Source: an uncultured Lachnospira sp.
GTDB lineage: Bacteria; Bacillota; Clostridia; Lachnospirales; Lachnospiraceae
Length of the DNA stretch: 6,017 nucleotides
Direction of reading: 5' to 3'
Assembly (NCBI GenBank): GCA_947169835.1
Contig: CAMVRH010000062.1
Span: forward strand, 1-6,017
Positions within the stretch are counted from its first letter, which is position 1; every line of letters starts with the position of its first letter. The notes under the pieces are model-generated. The model was not told where the DNA came from, did not search any database, and saw nothing but the letters and a program-made list of their open reading frames with translations. Of this stretch, positions 1 to 5,965 are shown in pieces. The position numbers were made by a program, and so were the translations under genes.

Positions 1-3
1 TAT

Positions 4-9
4 CTCCAA
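4..9 (-). promoter_or_regulatory. Possible Shine-Dalgarno site of a downstream gene lying outside the window
   Basis: On the minus strand the last bases of the window read TTGGAGATA, so a GGAG core sits 3 nt from the edge and a start codon would fall just beyond it. No terminator hairpin is visible between the dnaJ stop and this point, so the operon transcript probably runs on. In many Firmicutes the next gene is prmA (ribosomal protein L11 methyltransferase); that identity is inference from gene order only, because no coding sequence of it is visible here. Confidence 0.4.
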
Positions 10-65
10 GTTCTTTTTTTAATCTTTATAATCTCAAGTTACTAACCCTCTCAATTCGCTTGAAA

Positions 66-1172
66 TTATTTTTTTTGCATTGCTTCATCAAAAGCCTTAA
101 GCGCTTCTTTCTGCTTAGAATTTAGTTTCTTAGGAACATCTACTTCAAAAGTAATGTAGTGGTTTCCTCTGCTCTTTGGATTGTGAACATTGCAAACACC
201 CTTACCTTTTAGTCTAATGCGGGTACCGTTTTGTGTTCCTGCTTTCACAGTAGTCTTAACTGGACCATCCACTGTATCCACTGTCAATTCAGCGCCCAAT
301 GCTGCTTGTGCAAATGAAATGTGCTCGTTAGTGTAAATGTCCATTCCTTCACGACCGAATTTTGCCGAAGGCGTAACTCTAATATTAACAAGCAAATCAC
401 CTCGAGGTCCGCCGTTAGTTCCTGGCTCACCTTTGCCGTGAATTCTAACCATGTTCATATCATCAACGCCCGCTGGGATATCAACCTCAATCTCCTTCTT
501 AGTCTGCTTCCAGCCAATGCCTCCGCAGTCAGGACATTTCTCCTTAATGATCTGGCCTGTTCCGTTACAATCTGGACAAGGAGCGGTTGATTGCATTACA
601 CCAAGCATAGTTTGTCTTTGAACAGTAACCATTCCTTGACCGCCGCACTTTGGACAGGTCTCCGGTGAAGTTCCTGCTTTGGCTCCTGTGCCGTGACACG
701 ATTCGCAATCTTCCTTGAAGTCAATCTTGATTTTCTTCTTCACACCATTGATTGCTTCTTCAAAAGAAATTCGCATCATTATACGCACATCAGCTCCACG
801 CATAGGTCCGTTGCTGCGACCTCTACGTCCGCCTCCGCCAAAAATGTCGCCGAATATATCGCCGAATCCGCCAAAGATATCGCCAAAGTCAAACTGAGTA
901 AAGTCAAAGCCTGCACCTGGGTTTCCACCTTCAAATGCTGCGTGACCAAACTGATCGTACTGTTTGCGCTTCTCAGCATCACTTAGTACAGCATAGGCTT
1001 CAGATGCTTCTTTAAACTTTGCTGCTGCTTCTTCTTTAGTCTTTTCGTCTTTGTCGGCATTCACATCTGGATGATATTTCTTAGCAACATTTCTGTATGC
1101 TTTTTTTATTTCAGCCTCACTGGCGTTTTTGTCTACGCCTAAGACTTCATAATAATCTCTTTTATTTGCCAT
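66..1172 (-). CDS. dnaJ: Chaperone protein DnaJ (class A Hsp40)
   Basis: DnaJ is the cytosolic co-chaperone that binds unfolded proteins, hands them to DnaK and stimulates DnaK ATP hydrolysis. All class A parts are visible in 368 residues, the usual length. The J domain covers about 5-75 with the HPD motif at 34-36. A Gly/Phe-rich linker spans about 76-127. The zinc-binding region has four CxxCxGxG repeats with cysteine pairs at 156/159, 173/176, 199/202 and 213/216. The C-terminal substrate-binding and dimerisation domains follow. The ATG start has a GAGG Shine-Dalgarno at 1184-1181, 8 nt upstream. It is the last complete gene of the operon, 72 nt after dnaK, with a stem-loop in the gap. Two small oddities are about five extra residues after HPD compared with E. 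coli DnaJ, and a triple DIF motif in the Gly/Phe region (98-100, 105-107, 109-111). Confidence 0.98.
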   Translation of the reverse strand: MANKRDYYEVLGVDKNASEAEIKKAYRNVAKKYHPDVNADKDEKTKEEAAAKFKEASEAYAVLSDAEKRKQYDQFGHAAFEGGNPGAGFDFTQFDFGDIFGGFGDIFGDIFGGGGRRGRSNGPMRGADVRIMMRISFEEAINGVKKKIKIDFKEDCESCHGTGAKAGTSPETCPKCGGQGMVTVQRQTMLGVMQSTAPCPDCNGTGQIIKEKCPDCGGIGWKQTKKEIEVDIPAGVDDMNMVRIHGKGEPGTNGGPRGDLLVNIRVTPSAKFGREGMDIYTNEHISFAQAALGAELTVDTVDGPVKTTVKAGTQNGTRIRLKGKGVCNVHNPKSRGNHYITFEVDVPKKLNSKQKEALKAFDEAMQKK

Positions 1173-1180
1173 TATCGCTT

Positions 1181-1184
1181 CCTC
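1181..1184 (-). promoter_or_regulatory. dnaJ Shine-Dalgarno site
   Basis: GAGG on the minus strand, inside AGAAGAGGAAG, lies 8 nt before the dnaJ ATG and supports that start. It sits about 16 nt downstream of the intercistronic stem-loop, so the stem in its 9-bp form would leave this site free. Confidence 0.75.
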
Positions 1185-1200
1185 TTCTTAATCGCACAAA

Positions 1201-1226
1201 TGTTATGGGCGCATTTACCCATAACA
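1201..1226 (-). other. Intercistronic stem-loop between dnaK and dnaJ
   Basis: TGTTATGGG (1201-1209) and CCCATAACA (1218-1226) form a perfect 9-bp inverted repeat with an 8-nt loop, in the 72-nt gap between the dnaK stop and the dnaJ start. On the minus strand it is followed by TTTGTGCG rather than a run of U, so it is not a canonical intrinsic terminator. A second short complementarity (CGCA 1193-1196 with TGCG 1229-1232) could extend the stem after an internal loop. Plausible roles are mRNA processing, 3'-end protection of dnaK message, or partial attenuation that lowers dnaJ relative to dnaK. The structure is seen; the role is inferred. Confidence 0.8.
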
Positions 1227-1244
1227 CTTGCGAATTATTGTTTT

Positions 1245-3107
1245 TTATACTTCTTCGTAGTCTGCGTCTTCTACGTTGTCATCTTGTGATGCACCTGCAT
1301 CTGCTGCTCCCTCAGCCTGCTGTGCTGCCTGAGCTTCCTGTGCAGCCTGCTCATACATCTTTGTGAATACTGGCTGACTAGCGTTCATAAGTTTTTCCTG
1401 AGCATCTTTGATTTCCTGAACTTGCTCATCTGTTAGTTCTTCTGTCTCTTTGTATTTCTCTAAAACTGCCTTTAGAGCATCAACTTCAGCTTGAACCTTA
1501 GATTTGTCATCTTCAGTAATCTTGTCGCCTGCTTCTTTGATAGCCTGCTCTGTACTACTTACGATAGCTTCAGCACCGTTCTTTGTTTCAACAGCTTCTT
1601 TACGTTTCTTATCCTGAGCCTCGAATTCCTTAGCTTCGTTTACAGCTTTCTCGATGTCTTCCTCTGACATGTTTGAACCAGCTGTAATTGTAATGTGCTG
1701 TTCTTTTCCTGTTCCTTTGTCTTGGGCTGTTACGTTTACGATACCGTTTGCATCAATATCGAATGTAACTTCGATCTGAGGGATTCCTCTTGGAGCTGGT
1801 GCGATACCATCCAAACGGAATCTTCCAAGACTCTTGTTATCTCTAGCAAACTCACGCTCACCCTGTACTACGTTGATATCAACGGCTGACTGATTGTCTT
1901 CAGCAGTTGAGAAGATTTGACTCTTCTTTGTAGGGATTGTTGTGTTTCTCTCGATCAAGTGAGTAGCTACACCACCCATTGTCTCGATTGAAAGTGTAAG
2001 TGGAGTTACGTCTAGTAGTAAGATGTCTCCAGCACCTTCGTCGCCTGCTAATTTACCACCCTGGATTGAAGCACCAAGTGCAACACACTCGTCAGGGTTA
2101 AGTGTCTTAGAAGGCTCTTTGCCTGTAAGCTGTTTAACCTTATCCTGTACTGCTGGGATACGTGTTGAACCACCAACTAATAGAACCATTCCTAGGTCTG
2201 AAGCGCTGATTCCTGCATCCTTCAATGCGTTTTGTACAGGTGCTACTGTTCTCTCTACAAGGTCGTGTGTTAGCTCGTCGAACTTAGCCTTTGTAATAGT
2301 CATGTTCAAGTGCTGTGGACCTTGCTCGTTTGCTGTGATGTATGGAAGGTTGATGTCAACCTGAGAAGCTGATGATAATTTCTTCTTAGCATCTTCTGCC
2401 TCAGCCTTAACTCTCTCCATAGCCATCTTATCTGTATTTAGATCAATACCAGTCTTTGACTTAAAGTCTTCAACCATGTAATCCATAATCTTCTTATCAA
2501 AGTCGTCACCACCTAGTTTGTTGTCACCAGATGTTGCAAGTACTTCGATAACACCGTCACCGATATCAATGATTGATACGTCGAATGTACCACCACCTAA
2601 GTCGTATACCATAATCTTCTGCTCGCCTTCGTTATCAAGACCGTAAGCCAGAGCTGCTGCTGTTGGCTCGTTGATAATTCTCTTAACATCAAGACCAGCA
2701 ATCTTACCAGCATCCTTTGTAGCCTGACGCTGTGCATCGTTAAAGTAAGCTGGAACAGTGATAACTGCTTCTGTTACTTTCTCTCCAAGGTATGCCTCAG
2801 CATCTGCTTTTAATTTTTGAAGTACCATAGCTGAAATAGCCTGTGGTGTGTACTCTTTACCTTCGATAGTTACTTTGTAGTCACTACCCATATGTCTCTT
2901 AATTGATGAAACTGTACCGTCTGCGTTTGTTACTGCCTGACGTTTAGCGTTGTCACCAACTAATCTTTCGCCATCTTTCTTAAATGCTACTACTGAAGGA
3001 GTTGTTCTTGATCCCTCAGCGTTTGTGATAACAGTAGGTTCTCCACCTTCCATTACTGCCACACATGAATTTGTTGTTCCTAAATCAATACCTATTATCT
3101 TGCTCAT
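1245..3107 (-). CDS. dnaK: Molecular chaperone DnaK (Hsp70)
   Basis: DnaK is the ATP-driven cytosolic Hsp70 that binds exposed hydrophobic segments of client proteins, working with DnaJ and GrpE. The 620-residue product is full length. The nucleotide-binding domain (about 1-360) shows the phosphate-1 loop IDLGTTNS (7-14), Lys70, the [14 protein letters not shown] segment (145-158), the phosphate-2 motif DLGGGTFD (169-176) and the adenosine motif [10 protein letters not shown] (309-318). The interdomain linker [10 protein letters not shown] is at 361-370. The substrate-binding beta domain runs to about 480, then the helical lid, then a Gln/Ala-rich disordered tail (about 587-610) ending in acidic DADYEEV. 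The domain is shorter than in E. coli DnaK, as in Gram-positive bacteria, and Asn196 occupies the E. coli Thr199 position, which is common in Firmicutes. A strong AGGAGG lies 8 nt before the ATG, consistent with high expression. No separate promoter is evident in the 37-nt gap after grpE. Confidence 0.99.
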   Translation of the reverse strand: MSKIIGIDLGTTNSCVAVMEGGEPTVITNAEGSRTTPSVVAFKKDGERLVGDNAKRQAVTNADGTVSSIKRHMGSDYKVTIEGKEYTPQAISAMVLQKLKADAEAYLGEKVTEAVITVPAYFNDAQRQATKDAGKIAGLDVKRIINEPTAAALAYGLDNEGEQKIMVYDLGGGTFDVSIIDIGDGVIEVLATSGDNKLGGDDFDKKIMDYMVEDFKSKTGIDLNTDKMAMERVKAEAEDAKKKLSSASQVDINLPYITANEQGPQHLNMTITKAKFDELTHDLVERTVAPVQNALKDAGISASDLGMVLLVGGSTRIPAVQDKVKQLTGKEPSKTLNPDECVALGASIQGGKLAGDEGAGDILLLDVTPLTLSIETMGGVATHLIERNTTIPTKKSQIFSTAEDNQSAVDINVVQGEREFARDNKSLGRFRLDGIAPAPRGIPQIEVTFDIDANGIVNVTAQDKGTGKEQHITITAGSNMSEEDIEKAVNEAKEFEAQDKKRKEAVETKNGAEAIVSSTEQAIKEAGDKITEDDKSKVQAEVDALKAVLEKYKETEELTDEQVQEIKDAQEKLMNASQPVFTKMYEQAAQEAQAAQQAEGAADAGASQDDNVEDADYEEV

Positions 3108-3115
3108 TTTTATTA

Positions 3116-3121
3116 CCTCCT
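3116..3121 (-). promoter_or_regulatory. dnaK Shine-Dalgarno site (consensus AGGAGG)
   Basis: A full-consensus AGGAGG on the minus strand, 8 nt before the dnaK ATG. It is the strongest ribosome binding site in the operon and matches the need for more DnaK than HrcA. Confidence 0.9.
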
Positions 3122-3144
3122 AAAATCAACTTTAGATTATTTTC

Positions 3145-3753
3145 TTAATTTGCTACTTTCACTAAACTGTGTCTTATTACTGTGTCGTGAAATTTGTAAC
3201 CTTTTTGAAGTACTTCGATGATTACGTTTTCGTCGTACTCATCATTTTCTTCATGCATCACTGCGTTGTGCAGTTCTGGGTCAAACTCTTTGCCTTCGGC
3301 TTCTATCTCTTCCACACCCATATCTTTAAGTGCGTCTGTAAGCTGCTTGTAGATTAGGTTCATTCCCTCGCCCACAGGAGACTTTAGTTCTTCCTCGCTC
3401 AAAGCATCAATTCCTCTTTCGAAGTTATCTACTATAGGAAGGAGTTTCTCAATTATGTTTTTCTCTCCCATCTCATAGTTTTGAATCTTTTCTTTTTCAT
3501 TTCTGCTTCTGAAGTTTTGGAATTCAGCAAAAAGTCTTGTGTACTTGTCAGTCATCTCATCTAGTTCTTCTTTAAGTTTTTCTTTCTTACTCTTTTTCTT
3601 TTCTTTCTTCATCGCATCGATTTTTTCATCTTCTTTGTGCTCTGGCATTTCATGTATATGCTCTTCCTTCGATGAAGTCTCCTCATTTACCTCCTCTGTA
3701 TTGGCATCATTTGTCTCGTCAAGATTAGCCTCATTAATTTTCTCTTCACTCAT
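3145..3753 (-). CDS. grpE: GrpE nucleotide exchange factor for DnaK
   Basis: GrpE is the cytosolic homodimer that opens the DnaK nucleotide-binding domain to release ADP, and it can act as a thermosensor. The 202-residue product has an acidic disordered N-terminus (about 1-45), a lysine-rich stretch (49-63), and a long dimerisation helix with heptad-like hydrophobics containing AEFQNFRSRNEKEK (76-89). Next come the conserved LLPIVDNFERGI (104-115) and the C-terminal beta-wing domain with EFDPELHNAVM (156-166) and VLQKGYKFHDTVIRHSLVKVAN (in two parts, 181-192 and 193-202). His195 stands where many GrpE proteins have proline. The ATG start is supported by AAAGGAG 9 nt upstream. The first 8 nt overlap the end of hrcA (ATGAGTGA), a sign of translational coupling. 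Its place between hrcA and dnaK is the standard Gram-positive order. Confidence 0.97.
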   Translation of the reverse strand: MSEEKINEANLDETNDANTEEVNEETSSKEEHIHEMPEHKEDEKIDAMKKEKKKSKKEKLKEELDEMTDKYTRLFAEFQNFRSRNEKEKIQNYEMGEKNIIEKLLPIVDNFERGIDALSEEELKSPVGEGMNLIYKQLTDALKDMGVEEIEAEGKEFDPELHNAVMHEENDEYDENVIIEVLQKGYKFHDTVIRHSLVKVAN

Positions 3754-4900
3754 TTTCTGATGCTCCTTTCTCTACCGAGTCGTCAATCACTTCATTAGTG
3801 CTTTCAGTTATTTGCTCGATAGCTTTTTTTGTTTTGTCTTCTAGGGCTTTTCTAGCCTGTTTATTTAAAGCAGTTTTTGATTCGAATGAATCTTTGATCT
3901 GCTCTTTTACATCTCTTAATGTTTCAACTACTCGTTCGTAATCCATTCTCTTTGGACCAATAATTCCGATGGTTCCTTTGAAGCCGTCTTCCAATTCGTA
4001 TGTGGCCGTCACCACTGAACAATCCTTCATTTCCTGGATTGGAGTCTCGCTACCAATGTAAACTTGGATTCCTGTGTTATCATCACCATCTTTTACCAAC
4101 TCAGTAAGCTGTGACTTCTCCTCCAAAGTAGTTAAAAGCTTGCTCGCTCTTTCCTTATCTGAAAGCTCTGGATATTTGAAAATGTTAGTGGCGCCTGAAG
4201 TGTAAATCTTCATCTGCTCTTCTGTAGCGATTGCTTCAGTGATTGCTTGCATCACTTCATTTACCAAATGCTCCATCTTTCCAGCCTGCTTTGTAAGTGC
4301 TGTTATAACTCCAAGGTTTATCTCCTCTAGCGTCAAACCAGCAAGCGCAGTGTTTAGAGCGACATTCAGTCTTACTATCATCTCCTGGTTAACATCTTCC
4401 TCAACATCAAGGATTTTGTTAATCACTCGATTCTTATCAGAAACTACTGTCAAAAGAAGTTGTTTGTCTTCTAAGAGAGAAAGTTGAACAAACTTGATTT
4501 TGTTTCCAAGTGACTTTGGCGTAGTAACCATTGTTGCGTAATTTGTGTTGTTCGCCAAAACCTTTGCCATATTTTCCATCATGGCATCAACTTTGTCCAT
4601 CTTCTCTATGATTAGTTCTTCTCTCTCAGAAACTTTCTTCTCACGCTCATCTATCTGCTTTAGCATATGATCAACGTAGAATCTGTAGCCTTTGTCGGTA
4701 GGGATTCGACCCGATGATGTATGAGGTTGAACGATAAATCCGTCTTCCTCTAGGTCTGACATTTCGTTACGAATAGTGGCTGAACTTAGGTTCAAATCAC
4801 TGTTTTTTGAAATGGTTCTTGACCCCACTGGCTCTCCAGTTTCCAAATAGTTTCTAATGATAGCGTCTAATATTTTTTCTTTTCTTTCATTTAATTCCAT
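3746..4900 (-). CDS. hrcA: Heat-inducible transcription repressor HrcA
   Basis: HrcA is the dimeric repressor of class I heat-shock genes; it binds CIRCE and depends on the GroE chaperonin for activity. The N-terminal winged helix-turn-helix is clear (about 1-75), including GEPVGSRTI (22-30), LSSATIRNEMSDLE (38-51) and the HTSSGRIPTDKGYRFYVD block (60-77). A helical segment (about 80-115) leads into the GAF-like domain with VQLSLLEDKQLLLTVVSD (138-155) and the terminal GTIGIIGPKRMDYERVV block (309-325). At 384 residues it is longer than the roughly 340-350 usual for the family; the extra part is a charged helical tail from about 338 on. The ATG start has GGAGG 7 nt upstream and begins the operon below a promoter and a perfect CIRCE. 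It therefore almost certainly represses itself and the three chaperone genes. Confidence 0.98.
   Translation of the reverse strand: MELNERKEKILDAIIRNYLETGEPVGSRTISKNSDLNLSSATIRNEMSDLEEDGFIVQPHTSSGRIPTDKGYRFYVDHMLKQIDEREKKVSEREELIIEKMDKVDAMMENMAKVLANNTNYATMVTTPKSLGNKIKFVQLSLLEDKQLLLTVVSDKNRVINKILDVEEDVNQEMIVRLNVALNTALAGLTLEEINLGVITALTKQAGKMEHLVNEVMQAITEAIATEEQMKIYTSGATNIFKYPELSDKERASKLLTTLEEKSQLTELVKDGDDNTGIQVYIGSETPIQEMKDCSVVTATYELEDGFKGTIGIIGPKRMDYERVVETLRDVKEQIKDSFESKTALNKQARKALEDKTKKAIEQITESTNEVIDDSVEKGASENE
3763..3769 (-). promoter_or_regulatory. grpE Shine-Dalgarno site inside hrcA
   Basis: AAAGGAG on the minus strand, 9 nt before the grpE ATG, lies within the last codons of hrcA. Ribosomes ending hrcA would stop at the overlapping TGA, directly next to the grpE start, which favours coupled translation. 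Confidence 0.8.
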
Positions 4901-4907
4901 GGGAGCT

Positions 4908-4912
4908 CCTCC
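4908..4912 (-). promoter_or_regulatory. hrcA Shine-Dalgarno site, possibly masked by a hairpin
   Basis: GGAGG lies 7 nt before the hrcA ATG. It sits in a self-complementary stretch (4914-4899) where AUGGAG can pair with CUCC(C)AU across a 3-nt GAG loop, covering both the Shine-Dalgarno and the AU of the start codon. The stem is about six pairs with one bulged C, so it could moderate translation. The site is seen; the masking is inference. Confidence 0.75.
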
Positions 4913-4927
4913 ATGTTTTTCATATTA

Positions 4928-4954
4928 TTAGCACTCAACTAAGTCGAGTGCTAA
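4928..4954 (-). promoter_or_regulatory. CIRCE operator (HrcA binding site)
   Basis: TTAGCACTC (4928-4936), a 9-nt spacer, then GAGTGCTAA (4946-4954): an exact match to the known CIRCE consensus TTAGCACTC-N9-GAGTGCTAA, with no mismatch in either arm. It starts about 8 nt downstream of the expected transcription start, so bound HrcA would block the promoter, and the transcript leader would carry it as a stem-loop. The spacer is AACTAAGTC. Confidence 0.98.
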
Positions 4955-4969
4955 TTGCTATCTGTATAC

Positions 4970-4997
4970 AGTATATACCTTTTGGGGTAAAAGTCAA
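4970..4997 (-). promoter_or_regulatory. Sigma-A-type promoter of the hrcA-grpE-dnaK-dnaJ operon
   Basis: Minus-strand -35 TTGACT (4997-4992) and -10 TATACT (4975-4970) are separated by 16 bp, each one base from consensus. Transcription should start near 4963-4961, just before CIRCE, leaving a leader of about 60 nt ahead of hrcA. The arrangement is the usual vegetative promoter plus CIRCE of class I heat-shock operons; no CtsR tandem operator or alternative sigma signature was seen. Confidence 0.85.
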
Positions 4998-5027
4998 CAA
5001 TTTAATTGTTAAATAAGTGTTAACAAT
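4996..5027. repeat. AACAAT-type inverted repeats next to the operon -35 box
   Basis: AACAATT-T-AATTGTT (4996-5010) is a perfect 15-nt dyad touching the -35 box. ATTGTTAA (5005-5012) is also complementary to TTAACAAT (5020-5027) across 7 nt, which gives three alternating copies of the same half-site. This may be an operator for a second regulator, an UP-element-like AT-rich stretch, or chance in AT-rich DNA. The symmetry is seen; no regulator is identified. Confidence 0.5.
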
Positions 5028-5035
5028 AAATGTAC

Positions 5036-5067
5036 AAAAAAAGAGAGAAACTTTAGCAATTTCTCTC
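5036..5067 (-). terminator. Intrinsic terminator of the propeller lipoprotein gene
   Basis: On the minus strand GAGAGAAA (5067-5060) pairs perfectly with TTTCTCTC (5050-5043) around a 9-nt loop and is followed directly by seven T (5042-5036). It lies about 28 nt after the stop codon at 5096 and before the hrcA promoter, so it ends the upstream gene and insulates the chaperone operon. Confidence 0.92.
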
Positions 5068-5095
5068 CTTATTTTCATTCTGTTACCTTTTATTA

Positions 5096-5965
5096 TTAAT
5101 CTATTTTATAAGTATAAACTTCAGATATTTCTTCCTTATAACCTTTGTAGAAGCCTTTAGGCATTCCTAGCACTATTTTTGCTCCTCTATTATAAAGCAA
5201 GAACATCTTCTTGTTCTTTTTATCAAATGAAAGACCTTCTATTTCACCCTGTCTTTTTACATCGTCAAAGGTTCTCTCCAAAACTACAGTGGCAAATGTA
5301 GACTTCTTATCAAACTTTGTTCTATATAGGTGATCACATTCTTTGTAGTCAGCATCTCCATCATCGGCTGTCAAATAATAATCGCCATCGTAGTAAGCTA
5401 CACCCTGAATCCATTGCGGAGGCATTTGCATATGGACTTTGCCAATGTATTTGCCTGAATCTAAGTCATAGTTATATAAGTATCTTCCACTCTCTTCTCC
5501 TACCCAAGAGCACATACATACTGTTTTGTTGTCAGGATTAACCGCTATGCCTGAACATTCTTTTTGTCCACTCTTGCTCTCAAAGTTGAAAGTTCTCTTA
5601 AGTGTCAAACTATCCGTATCATAAACGGCTATCTGTATGTTTTTACCTACGCCATCCATAAAGTACTCAACACCTAAGTAAAGTTCATGATTATAAACAT
5701 CAATATCACCAATATGATTTACTTGCTTCTTATAACCGACAAATGGCTTATCATTTTCCTTTACCACTTTCCAGTTTTTATCGTACTTAGTAAGCGTGGT
5801 ACTTCCACTTACATAGTAAAAACCGTCTTCGTAGCAGACACCTTGTCTTCCGTTTACTCTTACAGCTTTTTGCAGACTGTATTCATTTTTAGGTAGCATA
5901 TCACTTTCGTTTTGTTCCGGTCTGGCTGAAGAAGTATTTGACTTACTACCGCATCCTACTAGCAT
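5096..5965 (-). CDS. Putative secreted beta-propeller lipoprotein, 5' end probably incomplete
   Basis: I do not recognise a named family. The 289-residue frame opens with MLVGCGSKSN, which looks like the end of a lipoprotein signal peptide (lipobox LVGC, Cys5) without the positively charged and hydrophobic parts that should precede it. A Ser/Asn/Glu-rich spacer (about 7-30) follows. The body has at least five blade-like repeats beginning QGV (41), GDI (86), SGI (138), QGV (187) and EGL (243), each followed by strands rich in Tyr, Val and Asp. This resembles six-bladed propellers such as NHL or SdiA-regulated/YjiK-like proteins. It should sit outside the membrane if the lipid anchor is made. 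An in-frame TGA lies one codon before the ATG, and the only GAGG is 1 nt from it, too close for initiation. The gene may thus be truncated, frameshifted or misassembled at the window edge. Its own terminator separates it from the chaperone operon. Confidence 0.75.
   Translation of the reverse strand: MLVGCGSKSNTSSARPEQNESDMLPKNEYSLQKAVRVNGRQGVCYEDGFYYVSGSTTLTKYDKNWKVVKENDKPFVGYKKQVNHIGDIDVYNHELYLGVEYFMDGVGKNIQIAVYDTDSLTLKRTFNFESKSGQKECSGIAVNPDNKTVCMCSWVGEESGRYLYNYDLDSGKYIGKVHMQMPPQWIQGVAYYDGDYYLTADDGDADYKECDHLYRTKFDKKSTFATVVLERTFDDVKRQGEIEGLSFDKKNKKMFLLYNRGAKIVLGMPKGFYKGYKEEISEVYTYKID

Noticed and set aside
51..63. TCAA-N5-TTGA as a terminator after dnaJ
   Set aside because: Only four pairs and no T-run after it on the minus strand.
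2023..2364. 113-codon open frame on the plus strand opposite dnaK
   Set aside because: It lies wholly antisense to a conserved DnaK segment, its composition is what reverse-complemented dnaK codons give, and I recognise no domain. It is a shadow.
3108..3144. Possible second CIRCE or promoter in front of dnaK
   Set aside because: The 37-nt gap holds only the ribosome site and a weak AATC/GATT pairing; no TTAGCACTC arms and no -35/-10 pair.
3539..3760. 73-codon hydrophobic, Ser/Phe-rich plus-strand frame opposite grpE
   Set aside because: The apparent membrane-like sequence is the antisense of GrpE Lys/Glu codons; no independent gene signs.
4989..4998. AAAAGTCAAC resembling a CtsR half-site
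   Set aside because: CtsR operators need tandem heptads; only one partial copy is present and it coincides with the -35 box.
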